From Candidatus Ruminococcus avistercoris (GTDB taxonomy: Bacteria > Bacillota > Clostridia > Lachnospirales > Lachnospiraceae), in the NCBI GenBank assembly GCA_019120315.1, contig DWVJ01000031.1:84410-148409 (forward strand): a DNA stretch of 64,000 nt, given 5' to 3'. Below, in pieces: positions 7,844 to 16,350 of the stretch; within the stretch, counting starts at the first letter, position 1; each line of letters opens with the position of its first letter. The notes under the pieces were generated by a model that worked only from the letters and a program-made list of their open reading frames with translations, did not search any database and was not told the DNA's origin. A program made the translations under genes and the position numbers.

Positions 7844-8156
7844 TATCACAGTTTTCAAAAAACATGGTGATTATGCAGGTTTTGAATCCAGCGGTCATGC
7901 CGGATATGGGGAAGAAGGCAATGATATTGTCTGTGCCGCCGTATCCGCACTGCTGATCAATACCGTCAATTCCATCGAAACTTTTACGGAAGATGATTTT
8001 TCCGGAGAAGAAGGCGATGGATATCTTTCTCTTCATTTTACCGGCGAGGTCAGTGAAAAGTCAGAGCTTCTGATGGATTCCCTGATGCTGGGTCTGAAAA
8101 TGATTGAGGAAAATTACGGACACAAATTTTTAGAGATAACAACCAAGGAGGTGTAA
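7836..8156 (+). CDS. prp: Prp cysteine protease that trims L27 (YsxB)
   Basis: A 106-residue Prp/YsxB protein. The catalytic His–Cys pair is visible in SGHAGY (His 22) and [10 protein letters not shown] (Cys about 34). Known members cut an N-terminal extension off ribosomal protein L27 so that it can function in the peptidyl-transferase centre. The L27 encoded 4 bp downstream has just such an extension, so enzyme and substrate are side by side. The start overlaps the end of rplU, implying translational coupling. Confidence 0.93.
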   Translation: MVNITVFKKHGDYAGFESSGHAGYGEEGNDIVCAAVSALLINTVNSIETFTEDDFSGEEGDGYLSLHFTGEVSEKSELLMDSLMLGLKMIEENYGHKFLEITTKEV

Positions 8157-8160
8157 GAAC

Positions 8161-8445
8161 ATGTTAAATATGAACCTTCAGTTATTTGCACATAAAAAAG
8201 GTGTTGGTTCTACCAAGAACGGCAGAGATTCCGAGTCAAAGCGTCTGGGCGCTAAAAGAGCGGACGGACAGTTTGTAAAAGCTGGAAACATCCTTTACAG
8301 ACAGCGTGGAACCAAGATTCATCCGGGTGTGAATGTTGGACGCGGCAAAGATGACACGCTGTTTGCACTGGCAGACGGTATTGTCAGATTCCAGAGAAAA
8401 GGAAGAGATAAGAAACAGGTTTCTATCGTTCCGGTATCAGAGTAG
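8161..8445 (+). CDS. rpmA: Ribosomal protein L27 (bL27), with cleavable N-terminal extension
   Basis: A 94-residue bL27. It begins with [10 protein letters not shown] before the mature [14 protein letters not shown] start; in Firmicutes this extension is removed by Prp after the F-A pair. The mature N-terminus then reaches toward the peptidyl-transferase centre. AAGGAGGTG precedes the ATG. A strong stem-loop terminator follows within 6 bp of the stop, closing the rplU–prp–rpmA operon. Confidence 0.97.
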   Translation: MLNMNLQLFAHKKGVGSTKNGRDSESKRLGAKRADGQFVKAGNILYRQRGTKIHPGVNVGRGKDDTLFALADGIVRFQRKGRDKKQVSIVPVSE

Positions 8446-8450
8446 ATTGG

Positions 8451-8484
8451 AAGGCTTCAAATCACATCGGTTTGAAGCCTTTTA
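8451..8484 (+). terminator. Rho-independent terminator after rpmA
   Basis: An 11-bp perfect stem (8451–8461 with 8471–8481), a 9-nt loop, and TTTT at the 3' side. It separates the ribosomal-protein operon from obg. Confidence 0.85.
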
Positions 8485-8512
8485 TCATCATAATAAGAGA
8501 GAGCAGAGGTAA

Positions 8513-9805
<1,293 letters not shown>

Positions 9806-9821
9806 AGCAGGGGAGATTCTT

Positions 9822-10127
9822 ATGACAAGTAAACAAAGAGCCTATTTAAAAAGCCTGGCCATGACGCAGGAACCCATTTTACAGATCGGTAAATCCAGTC
9901 TGACACCGGAATTTACCGCTTCCGTGGACGAAGCGCTGGAAGCCCGGGAACTGATCAAAATCAGCGTTCTGAAAAACTGTATGGACGATCCGCGCGCTCT
10001 GGCCGATGTGCTGGCGGACCGGACGAAATCCCAGGTGGTTCAGGTGATCGGAAAGAAAATCGTTCTTTACCGGGAAGGAAAGGGAAACCGGAAAAAAATC
10101 GAATTGCCGCAGGTGAAAAAAGGGTGA
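9822..10127 (+). CDS. yhbY: YhbY/CRM-domain RNA-binding protein
   Basis: A 101-residue single CRM-domain protein that associates with pre-50S particles. The family pattern LKSLA…PILQIGKSSLTPEF and the later LKNCMDDP are visible. The ATG at 9822 is preceded by GGGGAGA, so the upstream ATG at 9777 is not used. Its last codons overlap the GTG of nadD by four bases. Confidence 0.9.
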   Translation: MTSKQRAYLKSLAMTQEPILQIGKSSLTPEFTASVDEALEARELIKISVLKNCMDDPRALADVLADRTKSQVVQVIGKKIVLYREGKGNRKKIELPQVKKG

Positions 10128-10744
10128 GTGAAAAAAACAGAGCAAGAATCGGGATTATGGGAGGGACCTTCGATCCGATCCATATCGGACACCTGATCCT
10201 CGGTGAAACGGCCTATGAACAGTTTCATCTGGATAAGGTGCTTTTCATGCCTGCAGGAAATCCTCCCCATAAAAAAAACCGCCGCGGTCGTGCAACCGAT
10301 GAAGAAAGGGTGGAAATGGTGCGTCGTGCCATCAGCGGAAACGAACATTTTGAGCTTTCCCTGATCGAAATGAACGAAGACGGGTACACCTACACCTATC
10401 GCACTTTGGAACGGATGCAGCAGGAGAGAAAAGACGCGGATTACTACTTTATCATCGGGGCAGATTCTTTATATAATTTTGAAACCTGGATGGAGCCTGC
10501 ACGCATCTGCCAGGCTGCCAGGATTGTGGTCGCGACACGCGATCATACAGAAGAGGAAAGTCTGGACCGTGAAATGCATCGTTTATCTGTCAAATACAAC
10601 GGCACATTCCTGAAGCTGGACAGCCTGAATATCGATATTTCATCCCAGATGCTGCGCGCATGGATCAATGAAAACAGAACAATCCGTTATTACGTCCCGG
10701 ACGGGGTGGCAAACTACATTCGCAAAAATCATATTTACCAGTAA
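10124..10744 (+). CDS. nadD: Nicotinate-nucleotide adenylyltransferase
   Basis: A 206-residue NadD, which joins ATP and nicotinate mononucleotide to give deamido-NAD in NAD synthesis. The nucleotidyltransferase motif GGTFDPIHIGHL is at residues 12–23, and the later ISSQMLR matches the second (S/T-x-x-x-x-R) motif. The gene begins with GTG and overlaps yhbY (GTGA), so the two are probably translationally coupled. Confidence 0.94.
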   Translation: MSEKNRARIGIMGGTFDPIHIGHLILGETAYEQFHLDKVLFMPAGNPPHKKNRRGRATDEERVEMVRRAISGNEHFELSLIEMNEDGYTYTYRTLERMQQERKDADYYFIIGADSLYNFETWMEPARICQAARIVVATRDHTEEESLDREMHRLSVKYNGTFLKLDSLNIDISSQMLRAWINENRTIRYYVPDGVANYIRKNHIYQ

Positions 10745-10776
10745 ATCAGCAGAAGCTTTCAGATAAGAGGGGTTAT

Positions 10777-11367
10777 ATGGCAAATTCCAATTACGATTTA
10801 AGAAAAATGGAAAAGAAACTGAAAAAATATCTGGATCATCATCGTATGGTGCACACCAGAGGCGTCATGTATACGGCAGCCTGTCTCGGCATGGCTCACG
10901 ACTGTGACCTGGAGCAGTGTCAGACGGCCGGCCTGCTCCATGACTGTGCAAAGTGCATCCCGGATTCCAAAAAGTTACGGCTGTGCGCAAAAAATCATAT
11001 TGATATGACCGATTATGAAATGCGTCACCCCTTTATCCTTCATGCAAAACTGGGCGCCTGGGTTGCCAGACGAAAATACGATGTACAGGATCCCGAAATC
11101 TTAAATGCCATCACCTGCCATACCACCGGAAAAAAAGCTATGACGGATCTGGAAAAGATCATTTACATCGCTGATTATATCGAACCGGGCCGGACGAAAG
11201 CCCCGCGCCTGGATCTGGTGAGGAAAACAGCTTTTGAGGATCTCGATGAAGCCATGTATATGATCCTGTCGGATACCCTGCAGTATCTGCGAAGGGGAAA
11301 CAGGGAAATCGACCTGATAACAGAAAGTGCTTTTGCCTATTACTGTAACCTTCACAATCAAAAATAA
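10777..11367 (+). CDS. yqeK: HD-domain Ap4A hydrolase YqeK
   Basis: A 196-residue HD-superfamily phosphohydrolase of the YqeK family, which symmetrically hydrolyses diadenosine tetraphosphate. The metal ligands appear as H(TRG), HDC in LLHDCAKC and the later IIYIADYIEPGR. In most Firmicutes yqeK lies between nadD and rsfS, as here. GAGGGGTTAT precedes the ATG. Confidence 0.9.
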   Translation: MANSNYDLRKMEKKLKKYLDHHRMVHTRGVMYTAACLGMAHDCDLEQCQTAGLLHDCAKCIPDSKKLRLCAKNHIDMTDYEMRHPFILHAKLGAWVARRKYDVQDPEILNAITCHTTGKKAMTDLEKIIYIADYIEPGRTKAPRLDLVRKTAFEDLDEAMYMILSDTLQYLRRGNREIDLITESAFAYYCNLHNQK

Positions 11368-11380
11368 AGAGGAGAATCAT

Positions 11381-11743
11381 ATGAACAGAGGAAAAGAAAT
11401 GGCCCGGCTGGCGTGCAAAGCGCTGGAAGACAAAAAGGCGGTGGATATCAAGGTAATCGATATCGAAAAGGTTTCCATTCTCGCCGACTACTTTATCATA
11501 GCCAGCGGAACCAACCGCAATCAGGTTCAGGCCATGGCTGACAATGCCGAAGAAATTTTGGGACGCGCCGGATATGAACCCCGTCAGATCGAAGGGTATC
11601 AGAACGCCAACTGGATCCTGATGGACTACGGCGATCTTGTGATCCATATCTTCGACGAGGAAAACCGTCTGTTCTACGATCTGGAACGGATCTGGAGAGA
11701 CGGACAGTCTTTGAGTATCACGGACCTGGATAAAGCTGAATGA
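11381..11743 (+). CDS. rsfS: Ribosome silencing factor RsfS
   Basis: A 120-residue RsfS/YbeB/Iojap protein that binds L14 and blocks subunit joining when nutrients are short. The motifs ADYFIIASGTNRNQV and the region WILMDYGDLVIHIF are diagnostic. The start at 11381 is preceded by AGAGGAGAATC, making upstream ATG codons unlikely. It is the last gene of this plus-strand run and is followed by a terminator shared with convergent lexA. Confidence 0.94.
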   Translation: MNRGKEMARLACKALEDKKAVDIKVIDIEKVSILADYFIIASGTNRNQVQAMADNAEEILGRAGYEPRQIEGYQNANWILMDYGDLVIHIFDEENRLFYDLERIWRDGQSLSITDLDKAE

Positions 11744-11751
11744 ATTCGGAC

Positions 11752-11804
11752 AAAAAAACCGGCGAAAGCAAAGGATTTTTCTTTGCTTCCGCCGGTTTTT
11801 TTAA
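11752..11804. terminator. Bidirectional terminator between rsfS and lexA
   Basis: A long stem-loop (AAAAAACCGGCG…GCCGGTTTTTTT) with A- and T-tracts on both sides, placed between convergent rsfS and lexA. It should stop transcription from both directions. Confidence 0.9.
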
Positions 11805-11816
11805 TTTTCTGCAAAA

Positions 11817-12437
11817 TCAATTCATAAAACGCATAACGCCAATCACTTTTCCCAGAATTTTGAGTTCATCCCCCACGATAATGGGCTCCATGGTATCATT
11901 TTCCGGCTGCAGCCGGAAATGGCCGTCTTCTTTATAAAACGTCTTGACCGTAGCGGAATCATCCAGCAGTGCAACCACCATATTGCCGTTTTCCGCCGTA
12001 TTCTGACTTTGCACCAGAACATAGTCGCCATCCAGAATACCGGCATTGATCATACTTTCCCCGTGTACTTCCAGGATGAAGGCATCGGAGCGGGGCATCC
12101 GTTCTGCTGGAATGGGAAAATAGGATTCGATATTTTCCTCCGCAAGAATCGGCTCGCCGGCAGCTACCCGTCCCACGATGGGAACGCTGACCATCTCGCT
12201 GCGCGCCGCATTAAAATTATCATCCAAAATTTCAATCGCCCGCGGCTTTGTGGAATCTCGTCTGATATATCCGTTTCTTTCCAGGGATGCAAGATGGGCG
12301 TGAACGGATGATGTGGATTTCAGCTGAACTGCTTCGCAGATTTCCCTGACGGCAGGAGGATATCCTTTCGTCAGAATTTCGTTTTTTATATAATCCAGGA
12401 TTTCCTGCTGTTTCCTGCTGATTTTCCCGTAGGTCAT
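11817..12437 (-). CDS. lexA: SOS repressor LexA
   Basis: A 206-residue LexA. The winged-helix N-terminus (residues 1–65) contains the recognition segment STSSVHAHLASLER. The self-cleavage site is Ala93-Gly94 (VAAGEP), with catalytic Ser128 in HGESM and Lys165 in ATVKTF. RecA filaments trigger its cleavage and so release SOS genes. Three ATGs run in series; the third (12437) has the best spacing from GGAGGT. A promoter (TTGCAT–17–TAAAAT) and an overlapping LexA-box-like site upstream point to self-repression. Confidence 0.95.
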   Translation of the reverse strand: MTYGKISRKQQEILDYIKNEILTKGYPPAVREICEAVQLKSTSSVHAHLASLERNGYIRRDSTKPRAIEILDDNFNAARSEMVSVPIVGRVAAGEPILAEENIESYFPIPAERMPRSDAFILEVHGESMINAGILDGDYVLVQSQNTAENGNMVVALLDDSATVKTFYKEDGHFRLQPENDTMEPIIVGDELKILGKVIGVMRFMN

Positions 12438-12500
12438 CATCATACCTCCAACATGAGTTTTTCAGGCTGAGCAACATTCCGCCGCCGACATTTTTATTTG

Positions 12501-12553
12501 ATTTTATCACAGTTTGGCAGATAATGCAAACATATATTCGAAATATCTGTTCG
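12501..12553 (-). promoter_or_regulatory. lexA promoter with overlapping LexA box
   Basis: On the minus strand the -35 is TTGCAT (12524–12529) and the -10 TAAAAT (12501–12506), 17 bp apart. A 14-bp site at 12527–12540 reads CGAATATATGTTTG, two mismatches from CGAAC-N4-GTTCG, and overlaps the -35. A second, imperfect site with a one-base-longer centre abuts it at 12539–12553. Autorepression of lexA is the usual arrangement. Confidence 0.65.
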
Positions 12554-12561
12554 ATGCAGAT

Positions 12562-13428
12562 TCAGGATTTGCCATCTTTTTTATACAGCTTCCGATATCG
12601 CAGAGGAGGCAGCCCCACTCTATGCACAAAGGCCTTTGTGAAATAGCTGGGACTTTTGTACCCGATTCGCCGGGATATTTCCGCTGTGGAAAGATCCGTC
12701 GTCATCAGAAGCGTCTGCGCTTCTCCGATTTTCCTCTCGATGAAATAACTGGTAAGGGAATAGCCGAAGGTTCTTTTGAAAACACGGGCCAGATAAGATT
12801 CGCTGATGCCAAAATATCCAGCCACCAGCGAAACACTAAGAGCCGTAACCGGCTGGGAATCCACATACCGGTGGATCTGATACCCGAGGCTGTTCTCCGG
12901 CCTGCCCCATACAGCGGACTTTTCATTTCCCTGACGGATCACATCGAGGGTGAGATAGAAGAGGGATTCAAAAAGTGACTGACAAACCATATGAGAATAT
13001 CGGTTTCCACGGAGCGCCTCATCAAAAATCATCTGCATAAGCTGGCGGAACATATAGCTTTTTTCATCCAGATGAAAGACCGGACTGACACCGTTTTCTA
13101 TCATACAGTCCGGCTTTTGTCCGGGGAGCAGAATTCCCTCCGCAGCACAGCACAGTATCGGCAGCATATTATGATTCACAAATTCACAGTGGACGGTATC
13201 GCTGTTGTAAATCACCAGATCACCGGCTCTCACCGGGTACCGTACATTGTCAATTTCATACTCTCCCTGACCGCTTATCACATACACAAATTCCACCAGA
13301 CCGGAATGGGTATGCGCGCTGCGCGGATACATCAGTTCCGTACCGTCCAGCTTACAGACATACAGAAGACGTGGACTGCCTGTTTCCATTTTTTTTCGTC
13401 CGCTGTCCCGGGCAATATGAATCTGCAT
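12562..13428 (-). CDS. AraC-family transcriptional regulator
   Basis: A 288-residue AraC/XylS regulator. The N-terminal half is a cupin-type ligand-sensing domain (AHTHSGLVEFVYVISG, then GEYEIDN). The C-terminal half has two helix-turn-helix motifs, the second being AEISRRIGYKSPSYFTKAF. The start at 13428 is chosen for its AGGAGGTG. It is transcribed away from the inositol-dehydrogenase-like gene, with 308 bp between, and probably controls it in response to a sugar or polyol. Its own leader contains a long inverted repeat. It sits between lexA and the LexA-controlled LysM gene, which are usually close neighbours in Firmicutes. Confidence 0.88.
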   Translation of the reverse strand: MQIHIARDSGRKKMETGSPRLLYVCKLDGTELMYPRSAHTHSGLVEFVYVISGQGEYEIDNVRYPVRAGDLVIYNSDTVHCEFVNHNMLPILCCAAEGILLPGQKPDCMIENGVSPVFHLDEKSYMFRQLMQMIFDEALRGNRYSHMVCQSLFESLFYLTLDVIRQGNEKSAVWGRPENSLGYQIHRYVDSQPVTALSVSLVAGYFGISESYLARVFKRTFGYSLTSYFIERKIGEAQTLLMTTDLSTAEISRRIGYKSPSYFTKAFVHRVGLPPLRYRKLYKKDGKS

Positions 13429-13736
13429 AAGAACACCTCCTGTTCCGGTAAACCGATACCCATATCCAACTTGCTTCCAGTTTACCGGAAAATTTTTTTC
13501 TGTCAAGAACACTGCCTGTTTGAAAAATTTTTTCTGTTCAGAAAAAGACAAAATATCCTTTTCCCCACATCTCCCTGCCGCGTCTGTTCCGTCATAAAAA
13601 CAGAAAAAAATACAAGTGCAACAAAAATAGCAGAATATTGTTGTAAAACATCACATATGGACGAAGAAAAGTTTACAGTGATATGCTGTAAGCGTTTCAA
13701 AAAGTCAGAATATAGCAAGAACAGGAGGGAAACGTT
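13429..13736. promoter_or_regulatory. Divergent regulatory region araC / iolG-like gene
   Basis: This 308-bp AT-rich gap holds an 11-bp inverted repeat (13443–13453 and 13480–13490) just upstream of the araC ribosome site, a TTTTTCTG/CAGAAAAA palindrome at 13529–13546, and a TGTAAGCGTTTCA site at 13687–13699. The last resembles a catabolite-response element but is one base short of consensus. GGAGGG precedes the ATG of the dehydrogenase. I could not fix a clear -35/-10 pair. Confidence 0.4.
13443..13490 (-). repeat. Inverted repeat in the araC leader
   Basis: Perfect 11-bp arms TTCCGGTAAAC and GTTTACCGGAA separated by 26 bp. In the araC transcript the downstream arm ends directly before CAGGAGGTG, so folding would place a stem against the ribosome site. 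It could equally be a pair of operator half-sites for the regulator itself. Confidence 0.75.
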
Positions 13737-14750
13737 ATGGAATTACAAATTGGAGTTGTTGGTCTTGGTGCCATCGGACGGGATCATGTGAAACGGCTGA
13801 CAGAACGGATCACCGGATGCAAGGTGGCGGCAGTTTCCGAAATGAACGAAGAAATCGGGCGGAAAGTGGCACAGCAGTATAACGCAAAGTTTTACGCAGA
13901 CGGAGAAGAACTGATCAACAGTCCCGAGGTGCAGGCCGTCATGGTAACTACCTGGGATCCGGCACACGCTCAGTACGTACTGGCCGCCATCCGGGCCGGA
14001 AAATACGTATTCTGTGAAAAGCCCCTGGCCACAGAAGTATCAGAATGTGAAACCATTCTGGCAGAAGAGCAAAAATTCGGTAAACGGATCGTGCAGGTGG
14101 GCTTCATGCGCCGGTATGATCCCGGATATGTGGAGATGAAACAGGCCATTGAAGACGGAAAAATCGGCCTTCCTCTGATCGTACACGCCTGCCACCGCAA
14201 CATGAATCACGCTGCGACCATGACCTCGGAAATGTCCATCAAAAACTCCGGCGTACACGAGATCGATATTTTCCGCTGGCTGCTGGATGACGAATACGTT
14301 TCCGGCCAGGTGGTGCTTCCCCGGCAAAGCCGTATCTCCGCAGGCGAAGGTCTGCAGGATCCCCAGATCATGATGCTGCGCACAAAAAAAGGGATCTGCA
14401 TCGATGTGGAGATCAGCCAGAGTTCCGGATACGGATATGATATTCAGTGCGAAGTGGTGGGTGATCTTGGAACCATCCGCCTTCCAGATCCGCCCACGGT
14501 CATCACCAAAACAGACTGCACCAGAACGACGGCCATCATGCCGGACTGGCAGAACCGCTTTATCGAAGCGTATAATATCGAAATGCAGGACTGGGTGGAT
14601 CGTGTGCGAAAGGGAGAAAAGCTGACCGGCGCCTCTTCCTGGGACGGCTACGCCGCTTGTCTGACCGCCTATGTACTGGGGCAGTGCCGTGAAGAAGGGG
14701 GAACCGCCAGGGAAATCCGCTTCCCGGAAAAACCGGAATTTTATAAATAA
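13737..14750 (+). CDS. Inositol 2-dehydrogenase-like Gfo/Idh/MocA oxidoreductase
   Basis: A 337-residue NAD-dependent dehydrogenase very like IolG. The Rossmann loop is GVVGLGAIG (6–14), the catalytic lysine is in EKP (Lys95), and VGFMRRYDPGY and SGVHEIDIFRWL match inositol dehydrogenases; the protein also ends KPEFYK like IolG. IolG oxidises myo-inositol to 2-keto-myo-inositol. Aligned by eye to Bacillus IolG, the residue four before His174 is Asn170 where the catalytic Asp172 would be, so a different or altered substrate is possible. AACAGGAGGGAAACG precedes the ATG. No other iol gene is present in the window. Its stop codon overlaps the first LexA box. Confidence 0.8.
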   Translation: MELQIGVVGLGAIGRDHVKRLTERITGCKVAAVSEMNEEIGRKVAQQYNAKFYADGEELINSPEVQAVMVTTWDPAHAQYVLAAIRAGKYVFCEKPLATEVSECETILAEEQKFGKRIVQVGFMRRYDPGYVEMKQAIEDGKIGLPLIVHACHRNMNHAATMTSEMSIKNSGVHEIDIFRWLLDDEYVSGQVVLPRQSRISAGEGLQDPQIMMLRTKKGICIDVEISQSSGYGYDIQCEVVGDLGTIRLPDPPTVITKTDCTRTTAIMPDWQNRFIEAYNIEMQDWVDRVRKGEKLTGASSWDGYAACLTAYVLGQCREEGGTAREIRFPEKPEFYK

Positions 14751-14836
14751 ACATTTGTTCGATAAATCTGTTGACAAAACATGTGTTCGGCTGTATAATA
14801 ATCATCACAGAACAGATGTTCGCGAACGTCTGTTCC
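14748..14836 (+). promoter_or_regulatory. SOS control region: consensus promoter and four LexA boxes
   Basis: A perfect sigma-A promoter, TTGACA (14771–14776), 17 bp, TATAAT (14794–14799), lies among four sites of the form CGAAC-N4-GTTCG: 14748–14761 (TAAACATTTGTTCG), 14776–14789 (AAAACATGTGTTCG), 14809–14822 (AGAACAGATGTTCG) and 14823–14836 (CGAACGTCTGTTCC). Each of the last two differs from consensus at one base and they abut. Box 2 covers the spacer and boxes 3–4 the start region, a layout for tight LexA repression of the LysM gene downstream. Confidence 0.9.
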
Positions 14837-14842
14837 TCATTG

Positions 14843-14899
14843 CAGACATTCCAGCGCTTCGAGTGTCGGAAACACTAAGCGATTTCACTGGGATGTCTG
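14843..14899 (+). ncRNA. Strong hairpin in the leader of the SOS-controlled LysM gene
   Basis: The transcribed leader folds by eye into an 11-bp outer stem (14843–14853 with 14889–14899, one G-U), then a 5-bp stem CGCTT/AAGCG (14855–14859 with 14877–14881), a two-base bulge, a 5-bp stem AGTGT/ACACT and a CGGAA loop. A 7-nt single-stranded ATTTCAC sits on the 3' side. No T-tract follows, so it is not an intrinsic terminator. I do not recognise it as a known riboswitch. It could stabilise the mRNA or regulate translation. Confidence 0.55.
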
Positions 14900-14956
14900 T
14901 ATCATAAAAAGATGAAACACAGATGTGGTGTTTTCTTTGTATGGGAGGTAACGATG

Positions 14957-15292
14957 ATGAAAAGGAGAAGGAACACAAGAAACCGAAGACGATTACAGTT
15001 ATTAACCATGTTTATCTGCTTTCTGCTCTGCACCGGCTTTGCCGTTCAGAACAGCGCCCGGAAAATCGATGCAGAGAGCGATCTCAACAGAATAACCTAC
15101 AAATATTACAAAAGTTATTATGTGGAAACGGGAGACAGTCTCTGGAGTATTGCAAAGGAGAACATTTCAGAGGAATATGCCAATATCGGCGAATATATTG
15201 CAGAAGTAAAAGATATCAATCATCTGAAAGGAAATACTCTGACTCAGGGAAGTCATATCTGCATTCCCTATTATTCCACCGAACATAAATAG
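14957..15292 (+). CDS. LysM-domain SOS cell-division inhibitor, YneA-like
   Basis: A 111-residue protein with a basic N-terminus, one membrane segment (about residues 12–30) and a C-terminal LysM domain, YYVETGDSLWSIAKE through HLKGNTLTQGSHICIP. This is the layout of YneA, which stops septation during the SOS response by acting at the wall outside the membrane. The control region has four LexA boxes on a consensus promoter, which supports the function strongly. The ATG at 14957 lies 7 bp from GGAGGT; one three bases earlier is also possible. In B. subtilis yneA sits beside lexA; here an araC/iolG-like pair lies between them. Confidence 0.85.
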   Translation: MKRRRNTRNRRRLQLLTMFICFLLCTGFAVQNSARKIDAESDLNRITYKYYKSYYVETGDSLWSIAKENISEEYANIGEYIAEVKDINHLKGNTLTQGSHICIPYYSTEHK

Positions 15293-15298
15293 CAGCAG

Positions 15299-15348
15299 AA
15301 GGGCCATATGTTTACATAATTCATTTATGTAAACATATGGCCCTTTTT
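15299..15348 (+). terminator. Terminator after the YneA-like gene
   Basis: A 20-bp perfect stem (15299–15318 with 15326–15345) with a 7-nt loop and TTTTT after it. It lies between the LysM gene and the convergent DUF554 gene. Confidence 0.9.
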
Positions 15349-15351
15349 GCT

Positions 15352-16038
15352 TTAAATACCGGAAACCACTTTGAGAATCAAAAAAAACAAAACGGGAACC
15401 ACCAGAGCCGGCAGCATATTCAGCGTCTTGCAGTCCTTCAGATTCAGGATGGAAAGTCCCGACGCCGCAATCAGGAATCCGCCCACGATGGTGATTTCCG
15501 CCATCAGGGAATCTGTGAGAAAACTCTGCAGGTAAGTAGCTCCCAGATAGATCGCCCCCTGCCAGCAAAAAAGCACCGGCGCCGCCAGCGCCATGCCGAT
15601 CCCGTAAGTGGAGGCGAGCACGGTGGATGTGACAAAATCCAAAGTTGCATTGGTAAACAGATACGTATGATCTCCGTAGAGAGCGCTCTGCATCGGCCCT
15701 AAGATGGAAAGGCTGCCGATGCAGTACAACAGGATTCCTGTGGAAAGTCCCTTGCCCAGCTCTGATTTCCCCAATCGTCCCATCAAGCCCTGAAATTTCC
15801 CGTCAATGTTCAGAATCGTTCCCAACAGGCTGCCCAGCGCCAGACTGACGATAAACAGAACAGGATACTGGCTGCCGGACATATTCGACACCACCGCATT
15901 GATGCCAAGCCCGGTGGCCGCCAGCCCCATGGCCGTATACAAGGCTTCCTGATATTTTTCGTTGATTCCCTTTTTTAAGGCGCTGCCCAACAGACTGCCT
16001 GCCAGAATCGTGCCGGTATTTACAATCGTTCCAATCAT
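15352..16038 (-). CDS. DUF554 family membrane protein
   Basis: A 228-residue integral membrane protein of the DUF554 (YdfK/YqgA) family, with about six hydrophobic segments and the typical start IGTIVNTGTILAGSLLG. The central SILGPMQSALYGD is also characteristic. Function is unknown; a small-solute transporter is a common guess. It has its own promoter (TTGACC–18–TATAAT, 16070–16099) and points toward the LysM gene. Confidence 0.85.
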   Translation of the reverse strand: MIGTIVNTGTILAGSLLGSALKKGINEKYQEALYTAMGLAATGLGINAVVSNMSGSQYPVLFIVSLALGSLLGTILNIDGKFQGLMGRLGKSELGKGLSTGILLYCIGSLSILGPMQSALYGDHTYLFTNATLDFVTSTVLASTYGIGMALAAPVLFCWQGAIYLGATYLQSFLTDSLMAEITIVGGFLIAASGLSILNLKDCKTLNMLPALVVPVLFFLILKVVSGI

Positions 16039-16350
16039 ACTCTTTCCCTCCCGAATTGTTATCTTTTCAATTATACGCTTTTCCCATCACGGCGGTCAAG
16101 TAACGCTTTTCCGTCATCGATTTAAGACCGTCATTATACACATGACATATTTTTCTTTCTTCCTTTTTTATCGTTATTATGTCAAGAAAACGAACGAATA
16201 TCCCCTGATTCTTGTAAACTTTTCCAAAACAAGTAAAAAAAATCCACTTTAGGAAAAAAATTTGAGTGTTCAAAAATAAATACAAATGATATTTTATTAA
16301 TGGTGATCGCGATACCACCGAGAAATCGAATACATACGGGAGGTTAAGGT
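16039..16350. promoter_or_regulatory. Divergent region DUF554 / sugar-binding lipoprotein
   Basis: Minus strand: a promoter for DUF554, TTGACC (16094–16099) and TATAAT (16070–16075), 18 bp apart. Plus strand: a site GGTG-ATCGCGAT-ac-CACC at 16302–16319 with a perfect 8-bp core palindrome, positioned where a LacI-type or other repressor of the binding-protein gene could act, followed by GGGAGGT before the ATG. A plus-strand promoter is likely in the AT-rich stretch 16250–16300 but is not clear. Confidence 0.45.

Noticed and set aside
12539-12553. Second full LexA box at lexA
   Set aside because: CGAACAGATATTTCG has a centre one base too long and mismatches in one arm, so only the site at 12527–12540 is proposed with any weight.
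13687-13699. Catabolite-response element before the dehydrogenase gene
   Set aside because: TGTAAGCGTTTCA resembles the consensus but is one base short between the half-sites; kept only as a weak note in the regulatory region.
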